A stretch of DNA of 64,000 bases, from assembly GCF_020536995.1 (NCBI RefSeq), contig NC_068369.1, positions 24,705,040 to 24,769,039 of the forward strand. The letters run 5' to 3'. The notes below the pieces were generated by a model. The model was not told the origin of the DNA. It saw nothing but the letters and a program-made list of their open reading frames with translations, and ran no database searches. Position 1 is the first letter of the stretch. Every line of letters starts with the position of its first letter. Source of the stretch: Dreissena polymorpha. Its lineage: Eukaryota; Mollusca; Bivalvia; Myida; Dreissenidae. The position numbers and the translations under genes were made by a program. This document shows, in pieces, positions 1 to 12,489 of the stretch.

Positions 1-1436
1 ATCCTATTATTTTGTGGTCGTTCATCGTTCAAAAAGAGTAAAACTACTTTAAAATTCAAAGAAACAGCGCTGGTTTTCCAAGTTGATTCCGAAGTGTTTG
101 TTTACTTCAACGTCATCATTTGCTATGACGTCACATTGAAACATATAGTGTTCTTATTATAGAGATCGGAAAACCATGGTCTAAAAATAGCGATAGTATA
201 AAGCCCATGTTTATACGTTCGTTGTTATACTATCGATTTTCCTCTGGTAATAAGATAAAACGCACTCCGTTTCAATGCTGAATCCAATATAACGGGGATG
301 GGTGTTTGATCTTGTTTTTTCTCCAACCTTCCATTTAGGTACATTCAAATACATCATCATCCAATGTGCTGATTGCATAATGACTCAATTATAATCAATT
401 AGAGACTAAACATAACTGGAGAATTTAACAGTTAAAGTGTGATTATCTATTGTTTGGTGCTCTCTTTTGCTGTTACTATGTATGTGCATTTAATATTTTG
501 AATTATTGACAGCTTTAACATGTTTTACGATACATGTTTAACTTCATGGTTATTTGTAGACAATATTGATTTAAATATTGTTTGCTTAAATTCAATTGAA
601 AATGTTACAGGCAAGCAGAAATTAAATAAGTAATAAAGATGATAAGTTCCATCCATAATTGTTTATAATTTATAATTCCCGTTCATTTTTGCGCAATTTT
701 CAGGAAGTCGCTGGGAAGCAAGTATTTTGCATGATTGAGTATTATGCAATAAAAGTTTCTTTTGTATCTTATGGCATTCAATTTAAATTGCAACTCACTC
801 ACTCATCCATTGACTGTTACAATTAAATCTGAACAGTGACCAGGACTACCCTATGGGCAACTAGAGTGATAATTACGCTCTAACGCCCGTGATTTCGCCC
901 TACGAGTCCAGAAGATCAAGTTGCCCAATTGTTTCTTAGTTAACAAGACCAGAAAAGCAAAAATCAAGCCGCCCGATTATTTTTGCAAAGGCGTGCTACC
1001 CGCCCTCAGGCAATTAGCAAGTTTATTGTTTAACTAATACCCCCCCCCCCCCCCCCCCCCCCCCCCCCGCACGGATAGCTATAACAACACACTTGTGTCT
1101 CTTCGCGCATGCCGTAAGTTGTCTAATGATAACGTGATAATTGATTGCCCATCCGATAATTGCAGTTTTTTGGGCAGAGTACGGTTTAAGAAAGTCAGCA
1201 AAAATAATTAAAGAAAAACAAAATTTATCAAAGGTCCATTAAATACGTAAATCCACTATGAAGTCCAGGGAGTTTTTTCAGTTTGTTAATCCACTGATAA
1301 TTACGAGTAATATTATATAAACTGGAATCACAGTTCATTTTTATACTAACAAGTCATAATACTACACATAAATATTGAGAAAACACATTTTCTCCATAAG
1401 ATATAAATTATCCGAGTATAATTAAATTGCTACGGT
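1..1436. other. Gene-free AT-rich stretch with a poly-C run
   Basis: I see no coding exon on either strand here. The only low-complexity landmark is an uninterrupted run of about 29 C at 1040-1068. It probably belongs to the EIF4B intron that continues past the window start, since the next RRM-coding exon expected after 3246 (minus strand) is not present anywhere in 1-3245. Confidence 0.5.
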
Positions 1437-1810
1437 ATGACCTTCGACATTGCAAATGGCGGACGTATTGTAACATTCAATCCGCGTTCAATTCAATTGC
1501 TTAGTGGTCATACTCGCTTAAATGCTAACTGGTCGAAGATAACAAACAGTGAAGATGTGGAGTGTGTAGTAAGTAGGAAACCAGAAACTATAAAACACTT
1601 CATATTTGACTGTTCAAAATACTCACTAGAAAGATCAAGGCTTTAATACAGAACTGAAGAAATATTACATAGAAATAATATATTATGTTCTGATATTACA
1701 TTGGCAGCTTTAGTTGGAGAGATACCGGACATTACATTACATGCAAAAGATGAACTGTTCAATTTATTTGGCATATTCATCATGGAAACAAACAGACTTT
1801 AGATGTTAAT
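1437..1810 (+). mobile_element. LINE 3' end fragment (ORF2 C-terminus remnant)
   Basis: The plus-strand reading contains LLSGHTRLNANWSKI, then a C-x-x ... HFIFDC-x-KY-x2-ER arrangement. This resembles the cysteine/histidine tail found after the reverse transcriptase in many non-LTR retrotransposons (general form LLTGHxxLN ... C..C ... E..xHFLxxCPxY). The reading continues past a stop near 1644 into similar sequence (LAALVGEIPDITLHAKDELF), so the copy is broken. No reverse transcriptase core lies upstream, so it is 5'-truncated. It lies inside the inferred EIF4B intron. The LINE clade cannot be named from this piece. Confidence 0.6.
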
Positions 1811-1959
1811 TAAATAAAAATTTAAAATAGTACAAAGTGAAAATGCAACATGAGAAAATTACAGCACATAGATGGAAACGACTACAACAGTCGTCTCTGC
1901 ACCTTGAGACCATAGGCGACAACGACGCCAGAATTAGATACAACAAGGCTATTGTCAAG

Positions 1960-2232
1960 CAATATGGTCCCCTACCGGCTCCACCATTGTCAGAAATTCC
2001 ACCATTGTCAATTTGTTTTTGTTTTGTTGCCATAGCAACCAGAATTTTTGACATAGGAACAAAATGAAATAACGTGCATAATGTCCATATTGTCATCTAT
2101 TCATGTTTCAAGTTTCATGAAAAAATATTAAGAACTTTTCAAGTTACCGCAGGATCCAGAAAAGAGTGACAGACGGACTGAGGGACAGAGCGCAAACCAT
2201 AAGTCCCCTCCGGTGAAACCGGTAGGCGACAA
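1960..2232. repeat. Short interspersed repeat with gacagacgg / CTCCGGTGAAACCGG end
   Basis: The stretch carries a run of CCACCATTGTCA copies, an imperfect GACAGACGGACTGAGGGACAG tract and a terminal small palindrome CCGGTGAAACCGG. This layout (body, gac-rich tract, terminal hairpin) recurs in several other repeats in the window (3568-3893, 31634-31940, 55138-55447). No protein is encoded. Confidence 0.4.
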
Positions 2233-3245
2233 CAACAACAAGCTGGCGATTCAAATTACAAGTAATGGGGATTCAATAATGGAGAAAGCACTAACTGGAT
2301 TTAACAAACATTTGAGAAGGTTTGTTAAACCAGATAACAAGGAAAAATTTTATTATTAAAGTTAAACAGGTAAGGCATTCTTAAGTGTAAATATTTCGGA
2401 CATGTATAGTATTCGGATATACAGCAATAGATATACTATATGTTCTATGCATTAAGATTGTGTTTTGTTACAAAAGCAATCATAGGGATGATGATAATAT
2501 AATGATGATACATTTACATATGTGATGAAAAGGTGCTACCGGTACATATGTTAAATTACTTAAATGTGTTACATGAATTAAATGTGTTATGATGAAGTAG
2601 ATTTTAATGAGAATTTATTGTTTTTACAAATAAACATAGTCTAATGATAGAAATAATAAAAGTTGTGAAATGAACATGTTTGTTTTTGATATTGTTCGCA
2701 CAAACTTCTCCCTGATTTTCCAAACTTCTCCCTGGTTTGGAAAAAAGGAGAAGTCACTTCTCCCTATTTTTAAGGCATAAGGTAGTCCCTGAGTGACCAA
2801 TGAAACCGCTGTCATATAATGCAATGTACACTTTACACTTCCAAAAATTGGCGCATGTTTATGTTTATGAAATTTAAAACACATCTATCTTCATAAATGG
2901 TCAGAATATTTTTGTTTTATGATGTAGAATTTATATAGGATTATCAGATTATATCACATTAGAAAAGCAGTATGTTTATAGTTATCAATAAATAAATAAT
3001 GTTTATGTGCATGTTTTCGCAAATGACAACACAACCTTGCAATAATTTATGAATTAATGAGCTCAGAACTTATAACGCAAATCTGTTTAACGCTGCTTTG
3101 TGGTTTGGACCCCGTCATCAGCGTTATATTGGAGTTACTGTGTAGCTAGGTAAAATTACTTTTTACTGAAAACTGTTATTGAAAATCACCACATATAAAA
3201 AATACAACATTTTTATATCATCAAGCTGTAGAAAGCAAATCTTAC
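2233..3245. other. Intronic sequence without recognised features
   Basis: AT-rich. A small inverted pair, AACTTCTCCCT around 2700-2765, is the only local structure noted. No exon was found on either strand. This region follows the donor of the RRM-coding exon of EIF4B on the minus strand. Confidence 0.45.
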
Positions 3246-6200
3246 AGGCAGTTTGCCAAAGAAAGCCGTTATTTTCTCCTCCGTAGCCTCATAAGCCAGG
3301 TTGCCAATGAAGGCTGTGAATGGTGGGTCTGTAGGGACCCTCTTCATGTCATCAGGCCCCCTGGAGGCCTTGGGAGCTGTAGGCAGCATGGTTCTGTTGA
3401 TAGGCAGACTGTAGGCTGGATCAGTATCTGAAAGAGTCATGATCAACGCCTTGGGTAATTACCTAATGAAAGGAGGACAAATTATGTCATTTAAACCTGT
3501 CTATGCAATCTCAAAGAAAACTTTATGCTACATCAGTATCTGAAAGAGTCCCTTACAATGAGTAAACAAGAGCACCACATAACGGGTGCCACGCTCGGCT
3601 GCCGGTGCAGTGTTGAATAAATTAAAGCTTGTCAGATTTTTTTTTTTTAGAGGTCACAGTGACCTTGACCTAGTGACCCAAAAATGGGTGTGGCATGAAG
3701 AACTAATCAAGGTGCAGCTTCATATGAAGTTTCAAAGTTGTAGATTGAAGCACTTTGATTTTAGAGCCAATGTTCAAAACCTTAACAAAATGTTAAGGTT
3801 TTAGCATTGCGTAAGACACGACGGCGGACACGGACACGACGAGCTGGCTATGACAATACCTCGGGTTTTCTCCGAAAACAGCCGAGCTAAAAAAGAGATA
3901 AAAGCAGGGAAATAATTCAATTTAAGCCTGTCTACGCCATCTAAAAAGTATTATAATTTAGGACAGTATTCACAGTAATGACACGTTTACCTCATAAGTG
4001 CACAAGGTAAAGAAAAAATGCAATTGGCAGTGGCACCAAAAAGGTGCCTAGTTCATACTAAGCTAGAAGAGATATTCTGGTCAAAAGGCACATTGGTAAT
4101 GCTGCTGGGTCTCTTTGGAAAAAGATATACCTTTTTTCTATCTAGAAAGGGGATGTATAATGGATCCAATCAGAATAAAAACAAGAGGGCCTGAAAGGCC
4201 CAAAGTCGATAACAAGATATTATTGGGACAAATCTTCTGACCAAGTTTCATGAAGATCGGAAAATAAATGTGGCCTCTGGAGTGTTAACAAGGTTTTACT
4301 ATAGCCATATATGGAAAAATACCCCGCCCCTTGGAAGCCATTTTTTTCAAGCAAACATAATTATTTTCAAACTCATCCAAGATATCATTGGGACAAATCT
4401 TCTGACCAAGTTTCATGATGATCGGAAAATAAATGTGACCTCTAGAGTGTTAACAAGGTTTTACTATAGCCATATAAGGAAAATAGCACTGCCCCCGTGG
4501 TGGCCATGTTTTTCAACCAACCGGCATCATTTTTGAACTCGTCCAAGATATTATTGGGATTTCATGCGAGTTTCATGAAGATCGGACTTTAAATGTGGCC
4601 TCTAGAGTGTTAACAAGATTTTACTTTAGCCTAATATAGCCGTATAAGGAAAAATGCCCGCCCCTTGGCAGCCATGTTTTTCAAGCAAACGTAACCATTT
4701 TGGAACTCATGCAAGATATCATTAAGACAAATATTCTGACCATATTTCATCAAGATTGGACAATAAGTGTGGCCTCTAGAGTATTAACAAGGTTTTACTA
4801 AAGCCATATAAGGAAAAATGCGCCGCCCCCTGGAGGCCATGTTTTTCAACCAACCGGCATCATTTTCGAACTCGTCCAAGATATTATTGCAGGGTTTTTT
4901 CTCCACTTTTTGGGAAGATAGCCCATGACTTTGGAATTGGGAATTTTATCGGCATTTTCATGAAATTGGGAAAATAAATTCATTAGCCTTTTTTTCACAT
5001 GAAAAGTCCACTGATTAGGGAAATACTAAATTTGATATACCGTATTTTACCATGTATAGCGCGCTCCCATGTATAACGCGCATGCGATTTTTGAAAACCA
5101 AAATGGAGAAAAAAAAGAATTCAAGATCAAAAACCTGAAAATTGGGCCGAAAATGGCCGCCATTCTTATATTGCGCAATCATTTAATCTGAGTTTTTCGG
5201 GTGCTTAATGTTTTGTTTTAAAGTAGGGAGCGTTTATACGATCAGGAGCATGGGTTGCAAAGCACTATATTTTCGACAATTTTTAAGATTATTCTCTCGA
5301 GAACACCGTATATGTCCTTATTGTCGCGCACTGCGCGTGTTTTTTCAAGACCCCTGCGCGTTAAATTCGACCCACTATTACCTATTCCTCACATTTGAAC
5401 AGCGTAACATTTTCATTACCTGCCGCTCACAACATTGTATGACATAGTCTTCTACAGACCCGCAACATCGCAATGTCCAATTTTACGCAAATCGTCCGTG
5501 GATCCCATTTTATTTTTCATCGACTTAAATATTTCCCCATTAAGAGATGCTCCCGATTTAATCCAGTTTGACCCGGTATTTCGCGCCGTCACTGCGTCTA
5601 GTTGATCGGTATTTATAGTGAGACAAACAATACACCCGAACGCTCAATTCCATACAGTTGGTGTTATCGGCGTAAAGCCATTAGCTAAATATCATTTGTT
5701 TGTCTCTATTGAAAGAAACTAAAATGAGTCTATATCTCTATTGTTGGTTTGTAACCTTCGTAGTATACTCGCACGGTAGCATATTAATGCAGAGATCGGA
5801 AAATCATTGATAAATGTATTCGTCGTTTCAATGCTTAGGGCCGAGAAATTTCGGCAAATCGGAACTCAACTAACGTATAACACTTGCTCAATTAACCGTT
5901 TAACTCCAGCTCCGTTCTCTGCAAAAGGTTCGAAGGCGGAGCTTTGCACGTGCTATTATGTAATTGGACGATTGCCATTGAGGAACAAACACACGATTAG
6001 TTCGGCATGTTGATTGCTAGACAAAGGAAGCCAATTTTGTCGGCGAGAAACTTGTCGCTTTATTGCTTCAGACAGGAAGCGGCTTTCCTTTGATGACGTC
6101 AAACTGTCAATTCACATAGAGTGCAAATTTTCGGAATTGCTAACAGTAAAGTTTGGATTAAATTATCAAAATAAAGCAAAAGCGAAGTTGAGAAATATGA

Positions 6201-7770
6201 TTGAAATAATTAGCGTCAGTTCAAATAAGACGTTGTAAATCAACGAGTTTTCATGACAACAAAATCTTAAACAAACAATACCGCGACGACGCGGGGATTG
6301 ATATACCTCGATTTTTTTTTAATGAACAATCAATGAAGAAGTGTGAAAACACCAACAATGACATTTTTTCATCTTTTAATTTTTGTCAAAACTGTTACTA
6401 CCCCGTTCATGCCTACCCTTTCCCGCTTTTTGTTGTTTCGACAACGGCCCCTTCAGTCTATAACATTATAGGGTGTAGTTTTCTACAATAAAAAAATGGC
6501 GGCACTTGTGAAGATTTACGATTACGAAATGGATTTTTTGCAATTTAGCAACCAGGAAAGCGTTGTGTCAATGTATTACGCGCACTGAATTTTTATTTTG
6601 AAATTTGAAGGTAAAAAACTGCGCGCTATGCATGGTAAAATACGGTAACGCTTTATAACCATTCAAATTAAAAGAACAAAATCACATAATACTTTGTTAG
6701 AATAGATGTAATTGAATTAAAACTGAGATAAAATAAGCATAAGACACTTCTTCCTAAAAAAAATAATTTTTTTTTTTGGAAATTGGGAATTTTTTGCCAC
6801 ATTTTGGGAAAAAAGTATACTTTTTAGGATTGGGAACATAGCCGAATTTCGGCTATAAAATCAGGCCAAAAAAAACACTGTATTGGGATAAATCTTCTGA
6901 CCAAGTTTCATGAAGATTGGACTATAAATGTGGCCTCTAGAGTGTAAACAAGATTTTACTATAGCCATATATAGCCATATAAGGAAAAATGCCCGCCCCA
7001 TGGCGGCTATGTTTTTCAAGCAAAGGTTACCATTTTTTAACTCATCCAAGATATCATTAGGACAAATGTTATGAGCAAGTTTCATGAAAATGGGAAAATA
7101 AATGTGGCCTCTAGAGCGTTAACAAGGTTTTACTATAGCCATATAAGGAAAAATGCCCTGCCCCATGGCGGCCATGTTTTTCAACCAACCGGCATCATTT
7201 TCAAACTCGTCCAAGATATTATTGGGATGAATCTTCTGACCAAGTCTCATGAAGATTGGACAATAAATGTGGCCTCTAGAGTGTTTACAAGATTTTACTA
7301 TAGCCATATATAGCCATATAAGGAAAAATGCCAAGACCCTTGGCAGCCATGTTTTTCAAGCAAACGTTACCATTTTCGAACTCATCTAAGATATCATTGA
7401 GACCAATCTTCTGAACAAATTTCATGTAGATTGGACAGTAAATGTGGCCTCTAGAGAGTTAACAAGGCAAATGTTGACCCCGCACAACGCACGACGCACA
7501 ACGACGGACAAAAAGCGATCACAAAAGCTCACCATGAGCACGTTGTGCTCAGGTGAGCTAAAAACAGTGGCAAGTCAAGTGTGTCAGTGCATGCTATGAT
7601 TATGTATACTCATTACCCACCAATATCTAGTGACTCCATTTCTGCGGCCCAGTCATTGACTGGTGCCTTGTTCGCCAGTACATAGCTCGTTCCTGGCCCT
7701 TGCTGATTGCCTGCCTCATCTGACAGGAAGTCAGTCAGGGCCATCTTCTTGCCCTTCTGCTTCTTTCCAC
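3246..7770 (-). CDS. EIF4B: Eukaryotic translation initiation factor 4B, two 5' coding exons
   Basis: eIF4B stimulates eIF4A helicase activity during cap-dependent translation initiation in the cytoplasm. Two minus-strand exons are visible. Exon 7770-7621 (acceptor TATTCAG, donor G/GTGGGT) encodes GKKQKGKKMALTDFLSDE, matching the lysine-rich start and SLTDFLAE motif of animal eIF4B, and ends in DWAAEMESLDI. Exon 3427-3246 (acceptor TCTTTCAG, donor CCT/GTAAGA) encodes INRTMLPTAPKASR, equivalent to human IDRSILPTAPRAAR, then PPFTAFIGNLAYEATEEKI, the first strand and RNP2 of the RRM. The G + AT junction rebuilds Asp, and only the GTGGGT donor, not the GTAATG four bases on, keeps the frame. The 4.2 kb intron is packed with nested repeats. 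The start-codon exon, expected to carry only a few residues, and all exons after the RRM start were not found. The symbol rests on remembered similarity, with no search run. Confidence 0.88.
3568..3893. repeat. Hairpin-ended dispersed repeat with GTGACCTTGACC
   Basis: It begins AGAGCACCACATAACGGGTG and ends with a GGACACGGACACGACGAGC tract followed by the hairpin CTCGGGTTTTCTCCGAAAACAGCCGAG. The body contains GGTCACAGTGACCTTGACC, an inverted AGGTCA-type site. It belongs to the same general class as the other hairpin-ended repeats here and sits in the EIF4B intron. Confidence 0.5.
4890..6880. mobile_element. Non-autonomous DNA transposon, hAT-like ends, inserted in the tandem array
   Basis: The ends are CAGGGTTTTTTCTCC at the left and the complement of CAGTGTTTTTTTTGGCC at the right. 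The interrupted array unit reads GATATTATTG at the left and TATTGGGAT at the right, so TATTG is duplicated at 4885-4889 and 6881-6885. Internal GGGAATTTT / AAATTGGGAATTTT motifs face each other near both ends. No transposase reading frame is visible. The hAT assignment rests only on the CAG...CTG termini. Confidence 0.5.
5040..6645. mobile_element. 1.6 kb non-autonomous TIR element with TA target duplication
   Basis: Terminal inverted repeats of 25 bp begin CCGTATTTTACCATG and end in GCGCGC, differing at one position. They are flanked by TA on both sides (5038-5039, 6646-6647), which fits mariner/Tc1-like target choice. It is inserted inside the 4890-6880 element, making it the youngest layer of this nest. 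The interior has several reading frames of 60-80 codons but none shows transposase motifs I recognise. Confidence 0.65.
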
Positions 7771-8294
7771 CTGAATATTGAAAAAAAAGGTCAAATATTG
7801 AAAAATTCATTTATAATATAATCATACTTATAAATTGTTCACATTTAATAAAGTAAGTTAAATCTTCAAAAAACGTTTGTTCCATATGAAGTATTTTCAC
7901 AATTGAAACTTAGCATGAAATAACTTAAATGAAAATGTATTTACATCACTTTAGTCACAGAAATTTTGTCTAATCAAAATAAGTGGACAGTGCATCTAAT
8001 GTCTAAACAAAACGAACTACAATCAATAATTTAAATATTTTACAATAATCATTTATTAGTAGCCTGAAATGTAAGCATGGCATTGTTTGACCATGGTTAA
8101 TTATCAAAACCCGACTGAACAAGGAAAATTTGAACACTAAAAAATGTGTACCATCATTTTCTGTACACAATGTAATTAATTATTACTATTATAAGTTGTG
8201 AGAAAACCTACAAGTTGACAATCATCATACGGGCCAATATAGCTTTAAAGCTTAAATTAGGGCACTCAGATTCAGACATGATAGAAAAAGTAAA
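7771..8294. other. Upstream intron of EIF4B, no feature seen
   Basis: AT-rich sequence above the acceptor of the 7770-7621 exon. The polypyrimidine tract of that acceptor (CCTTTTTTTTCAATATTCAG on the minus strand) is at 7771-7790. I looked for a start-codon exon ending in phase 1 and did not find a convincing one. Confidence 0.4.
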
Positions 8295-8300
8295 CGTAAG

Positions 8301-9765
8301 CAGGGTTGTCATTATTAACCGATTGCCGATTGAATTCATCGGTTAAAATCGCCAGAAAAGCGGTTGTATTTCCCGAATCTTTAAAATTGCGATCGGAAGT
8401 TTTGATCACGCAAACCGATAATAATTGACGAGGAATAACCGTAGTATAGTAGAGCGACGCCCTGTCATTCAGTCAGTCCATTAACTCCGCCTAAGAGCTA
8501 CAGTTTCAATGAATTTCTCAGCAAGTGGCCAATATTGATTTTTCCAGCTGTCAATCAAATTCTTCTTGGTTAGCAAGTCAACCAATCAGCGCTCAGGCAG
8601 CCAAATACACGCCCACCCCACGTGAAACTGTATCAAATAGCTGTACATTTCACAGATTATTACTGACCGTATCTCAACGAATGAAGCACTGTAGAGCGTA
8701 CTTAACTTGTTTTTTAGTTAGAGAAAAGGTTTCCACATATTATAAAAATGCTCTTCGATTTTCTGCCAAACTAAAAGATATTAGCGACCTCTGCGCTACG
8801 AAGTTGTTATTCAGCATCTAAATATTTAAGTCCATGCTTTCCCCGAGGCAGAATGACGTGATGTTATACATGAAGTCTAATTTTGGCATGATTTTCATCT
8901 GTACGTGAAAAACACGAGAAATGTGTCTCTGTTGCTAGAATTTTCTTAATTTTCTGTGAATAATGAAATCTGAAAATGATTTGGGATAACACATTTAATT
9001 CTACGCATTTGAAAATAAATCAATTAAACAATGCATTTTGTTATACAAATGGTCATAACACATAATGTAATAAGTAGGTAAATAACGTGTTTTGAGATTG
9101 CCAAACTATGCATACATATTGGTCTACATGCATGAATGACCTGACAAGTTATATCACAATCCGGAATGAAAAGTACTCTGTAAAATTTAAAGAAAGAAGC
9201 GTTTTTATTCTCAGAAATACACTTTCACTTTCGCAAACTTTTTTGAAAGGAGGTACATGTAACAGTTTAGAGTGAGTCGTTGATTTGTCATAATTACTAA
9301 ATATAAACAGTTCTCAATGCTCTCAAATCGCGTCACATGATTCACGCATGTTCAATGGGAATTCCCCAATCCCACAATTCAATTTGTATATGCCCTTGCT
9401 TTAAATGGCGGACGACATTCATTGTCAATATTGGCCGTTATTTGGTTTTGAAAAAACGAAATTGTAATAATACTGGATTATCGGGTAATGGATAGAATTG
9501 GAACATGCAAAGATCTATCAATATAATATGTTTTTACATTGTACAGTATACTTAAAATGTGAAAATCTTAAAATTTTCTATTCTTTTTAGACCTCATTTT
9601 AACTTTTATGCTCTGAGAATAGCAGTATTTTGTCCCTAAAATGTCTAGAATCCCCTGACCCTTGCCCTGGACCTACAAGGGGGCCTAGGCGGCCCCCTTG
9701 ACCCCCGGCTGAATCGGTTACTATTCCAAAATAATCCTTTGTTTACAATCATAATGACAACCCTG
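8301..9765. mobile_element. hAT-like non-autonomous transposon with CAGGGTTGTCATTAT ends
   Basis: The 15-bp terminal inverted repeats CAGGGTTGTCATTAT / ATAATGACAACCCTG are perfect and are flanked by the direct repeat CGTAAG (8295-8300 and 9766-9771). The CAGGG terminus is typical of hAT elements, although the clear duplication is 6 bp rather than the usual 8. A second subterminal pair, AACCGAT at the left and ATCGGTTA at the right, is also inverted. A 98-codon frame at 8525-8821 has no transposase motif I recognise. Confidence 0.7.
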
Positions 9766-9771
9766 CGTAAG

Positions 9772-11067
9772 GCAAAAGCCAAAAATATTAGGGCAAGTCA
9801 AACACTAGCATCAATGGGACATTTTTACATAGAAATTAAATAATAACATAAACAAACAGAGAGTCACAAGCATTGAACATTGATTATTACTGTGATAATG
9901 AAGAACCATGTGATGCCAACTGATGACAGGTATACTTTTATCTTGAGCCATATGGCAAAAATAGCTATGATTTGACTATGAATAATCAAAGATTTAATTC
10001 GGGATCAGCAGTATCGGGCATGTTAAGAATGCGAGGCAAAATTGTGAAAGTGTTCATGTATGTATAATTCAGCTCACGTATTGCAAATTATTAAGTACTA
10101 TCAACGTTTGCGGTTGTTGTTTGGAGATAACTTGATAATTCTGTTGTAATCAGGCAGTTTTAACATGGTTTCACGTCAATGTTTTCGGATCAAAATAGAA
10201 TCTAAGAAAAATTGTTGAGCTAAATTTCTAGACATATGTTTTTGTAATGAAGAAACGTGGACAATTAAGATATTCGTGCTTCAAAGTCAAAAATATAAAA
10301 ATACACGTGTGTCGTGTTGTGCCATACCCTTTGCCGACATCTTGAAAGTGGCTTTCGTACGAAGCCGATTCGTACCAGTTTAGGAAATACCCGCCACCCT
10401 ACTGTATTAGTAGTAGTAGAAGTAGTAGTAGTAGTAGAAGTAATAGTAGTAGTAGTAGCAGCAGCAGTAGTAGAAGAAGTAGTATTTAAGAAATGTTTTC
10501 TGTTTGTGTTGTTATTTTATTTTACGTCCATTTATAATGATACAGATATCCGGTTTCAACCAGTAAAATGCGATTTAATGTGTACAGTTTATCAATTTAA
10601 TAAGGATATTTAATAATTATGCTATTGTGTGACGGCTAAGTATAAACATGGACATATGTATATGTCCCTGGTATAAACGGGGATAAACTTTCATGTGAAC
10701 GACATAGTAATTTTTTAAAGCCAATATTTCAGCATCCTTCTGATTTTTGTATTAAACATTAAAAATGACTACCATGGGGATGGGGGGGGGCGGGGGGGGG
10801 GGCAATGTAGTTTTCCTTATATGGCTAAGGTGCATCTTTGTGAATGCTCTCGAATTTATATATTTTGCCCAATCCTTATGAAACTTCCGAAACTGATATC
10901 TTGAGTGGTCTAAAAAAATGCGAAACATTAAAAAAAATCTTCTCACAACAGCTCAGTTACGGTGGATCTAAGATCAGCAACAGCGTGCGGCTCTCTTTTC
11001 GATTTAAATCCCAATGCTATTAGGTCAGTGTTTATTTACAAGCGTGTGAATTATTATTAATTCTGAG
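9772..11067. other. Non-coding stretch with GTA-repeat microsatellite and poly-G run
   Basis: An imperfect (GTA)n tract with GAA and GCA interruptions lies at about 10408-10487, and a G-rich tract interrupted by one C at about 10784-10802. The long valine-rich frame over the microsatellite is an artefact of the repeat. A short fragment of another dispersed repeat (GAACGACATAG ... AGTTTTCCTTATATGGCTA) is possible near 10690-10830. No exon was found. Confidence 0.5.
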
Positions 11068-11071
11068 TTAA

Positions 11072-11400
11072 AGGGGCCGTGCAACAGATTTGGGCATGTA
11101 TTAAAGCTTGTCATTAACTGCTTTAAATGCTTTATATTGATAAATTTAAACATTTGAACTAACAATCTCCAGTAAAAAAATAAGAATACAATTTTAAAAA
11201 AAGAAGAAAAAACAATAACCTCCACAGGGCTCGAACCACTGACCCCTAGAGACATGGAAGCTTGGAGTAAAATGTCTTCCGACTTTACCACTCGACCATC
11301 CACGCTCACGTCAAATGCGGACGTATTTTTTAGCTATATAAGCAATACTCGTAGTTTCCCAAAATATCGATTCGCGTCGAACGACGCTTTAAATAATCGG
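11072..11400 (-). mobile_element. tRNA-bearing TTAA element, 3'-damaged copy
   Basis: The left end AGGGGCCGTGCAACAGATTT follows TTAA (11068-11071) and matches the better copies at 19090 and 55488. On the minus strand, about 11306-11220 resembles a tRNA-Ser/Leu-type head: A box TGGTCGAGTGG, a long variable region, and B box GGTTCGAGCCC. The right part diverges after about 11362 and the expected inverted end is missing. Confidence 0.55.
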
Positions 11401-12383
11401 TTGGACAGTCCCTATAAGTGTGTGATTTAGCTTGTCATTAAACCGGCTTTTAACGGTTACCAGACGTTTCCAGCCCAAGTAAAATTATTTTCAAGTTATT
11501 TTTTTTAAACAACGCTGTGTGTTCGTCTATTACAAAAACAAGTATGAAACATTATTCGCGGATCTCGTGCGCACGAGATACCAAATTTACCAATATGATA
11601 AATGATGAGCTCATATCACCATTCTAAAAATAGAAGCTCGAACAACATGAACTTTTGTCATGAAAATTAAACATTTTAATCCTATTAAAATTAGCCAATA
11701 ATTATGTATTTTGGTTAATTTTGATCTTTTTTTTTATGAATATCTGTATACTAGAAAGATCTACGTGTAACTAGTTTACTAACACAATGATTATAATGTG
11801 AATATATGTGCCGAATTATGGGACTACAAGAAAATTAATTATTTGCTTAAGAAAATAATATTTAGATGTAAAAATTATTACAACACTCTGCTTTAGTAAT
11901 TATGAAAATTTATAGAAACTTTGAACCTGATAAAATTTAATAATCTATGCACATGTTTTTATATTTAAAAAAGTGATTCCCAGAATGAACAGTTGTTTAT
12001 TTTAGATACATATATTTTGCAAATATACAATAAACTGTAATTCAATTAGTTAGGTGTAAAAGTGTCAATAAGAGCCTGTCAAACAGCTTTGATAAAATTT
12101 GTGTTTTATGTTACGTTTATGTATTGCACTGTCTTGTACATACGTTAAGTCACTCGCCTTAAATTAAAAAAAAACTAGCGAGTGTTGAGAAGAATTGATC
12201 TCCTGATAATATTTTTGAAGTTTAATTCTACGTTTATTTTCTATAAGGGTATATTATATTGGACCTCTTATAAGTGTTACTTGACTTTGTTTTTATGCAA
12301 GGGAGGCGGGCGATTGTCGCGAATCGCCGTCTTCTCATGATTTACATGTTGTAAGGCATTTTGATATTGAATATCGGGTGCCG
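11401..12383. other. AT-rich spacer, nothing recognised
   Basis: No exon or structured repeat seen on either strand, apart from short A/T runs. The 3' part of the damaged element at 11072 may extend a little into this stretch. Confidence 0.4.
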
Positions 12384-12489
12384 GTCAACTCGTACCTAAG
12401 TCAACTCGCAACGTAGTCAACTCGCACGTTTTTTGGTCAACTCGCACGGCATTTCTGGTCAACTCGCACTTTTCAAAGTCAACTCGCAC
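12384..12489 (+). repeat. Cluster of six GTCAACTCGCAC-type sites
   Basis: Six copies of GTCAACTCGCAC or one-base variants start at 12384, 12400, 12416, 12436, 12458 and 12478. They are in the same orientation, separated by unrelated spacers, with 16-22 bp start-to-start distances. Conserved cores with variable spacers look more like a site cluster than slipped microsatellite DNA. It lies about 550 bp upstream of the zinc-finger exon at 13043. Confidence 0.6.

Larger units (their letters stand above)
4181..7564. repeat. Tandem array of ~165-170 bp units with terminal hairpins (interrupted)
   Basis: Units share the motif GTGTTAACAAGGTTTTACTA (for example at about 4281 and 4448, roughly 167 bp apart) and CAAGTTTCATGAAGAT. 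The left end is the hairpin GGGCCTGAAAGGCCC. The right end is AGCTCACCATGAGC followed by GTGCTCAGGTGAGCT. Two further transposons are inserted at 4890-6880. A second copy of the family in opposite orientation lies at 16154-17210. Confidence 0.7.

Noticed and set aside
8525-8821. 98-codon frame inside the hAT-like element as a gene
   Set aside because: No domain or splice context, and it lies fully within the transposon.
10314-10613. Valine-rich 99-codon frame
   Set aside because: It crosses a (GTA)n microsatellite; no homology and no neighbouring exon.
11220-11306. Functional tRNA gene on the minus strand
   Set aside because: A and B boxes are present, but I see no matching acceptor stem, and the segment is embedded in a repeated element; the same holds at 19205-19302 and 55617-55706.
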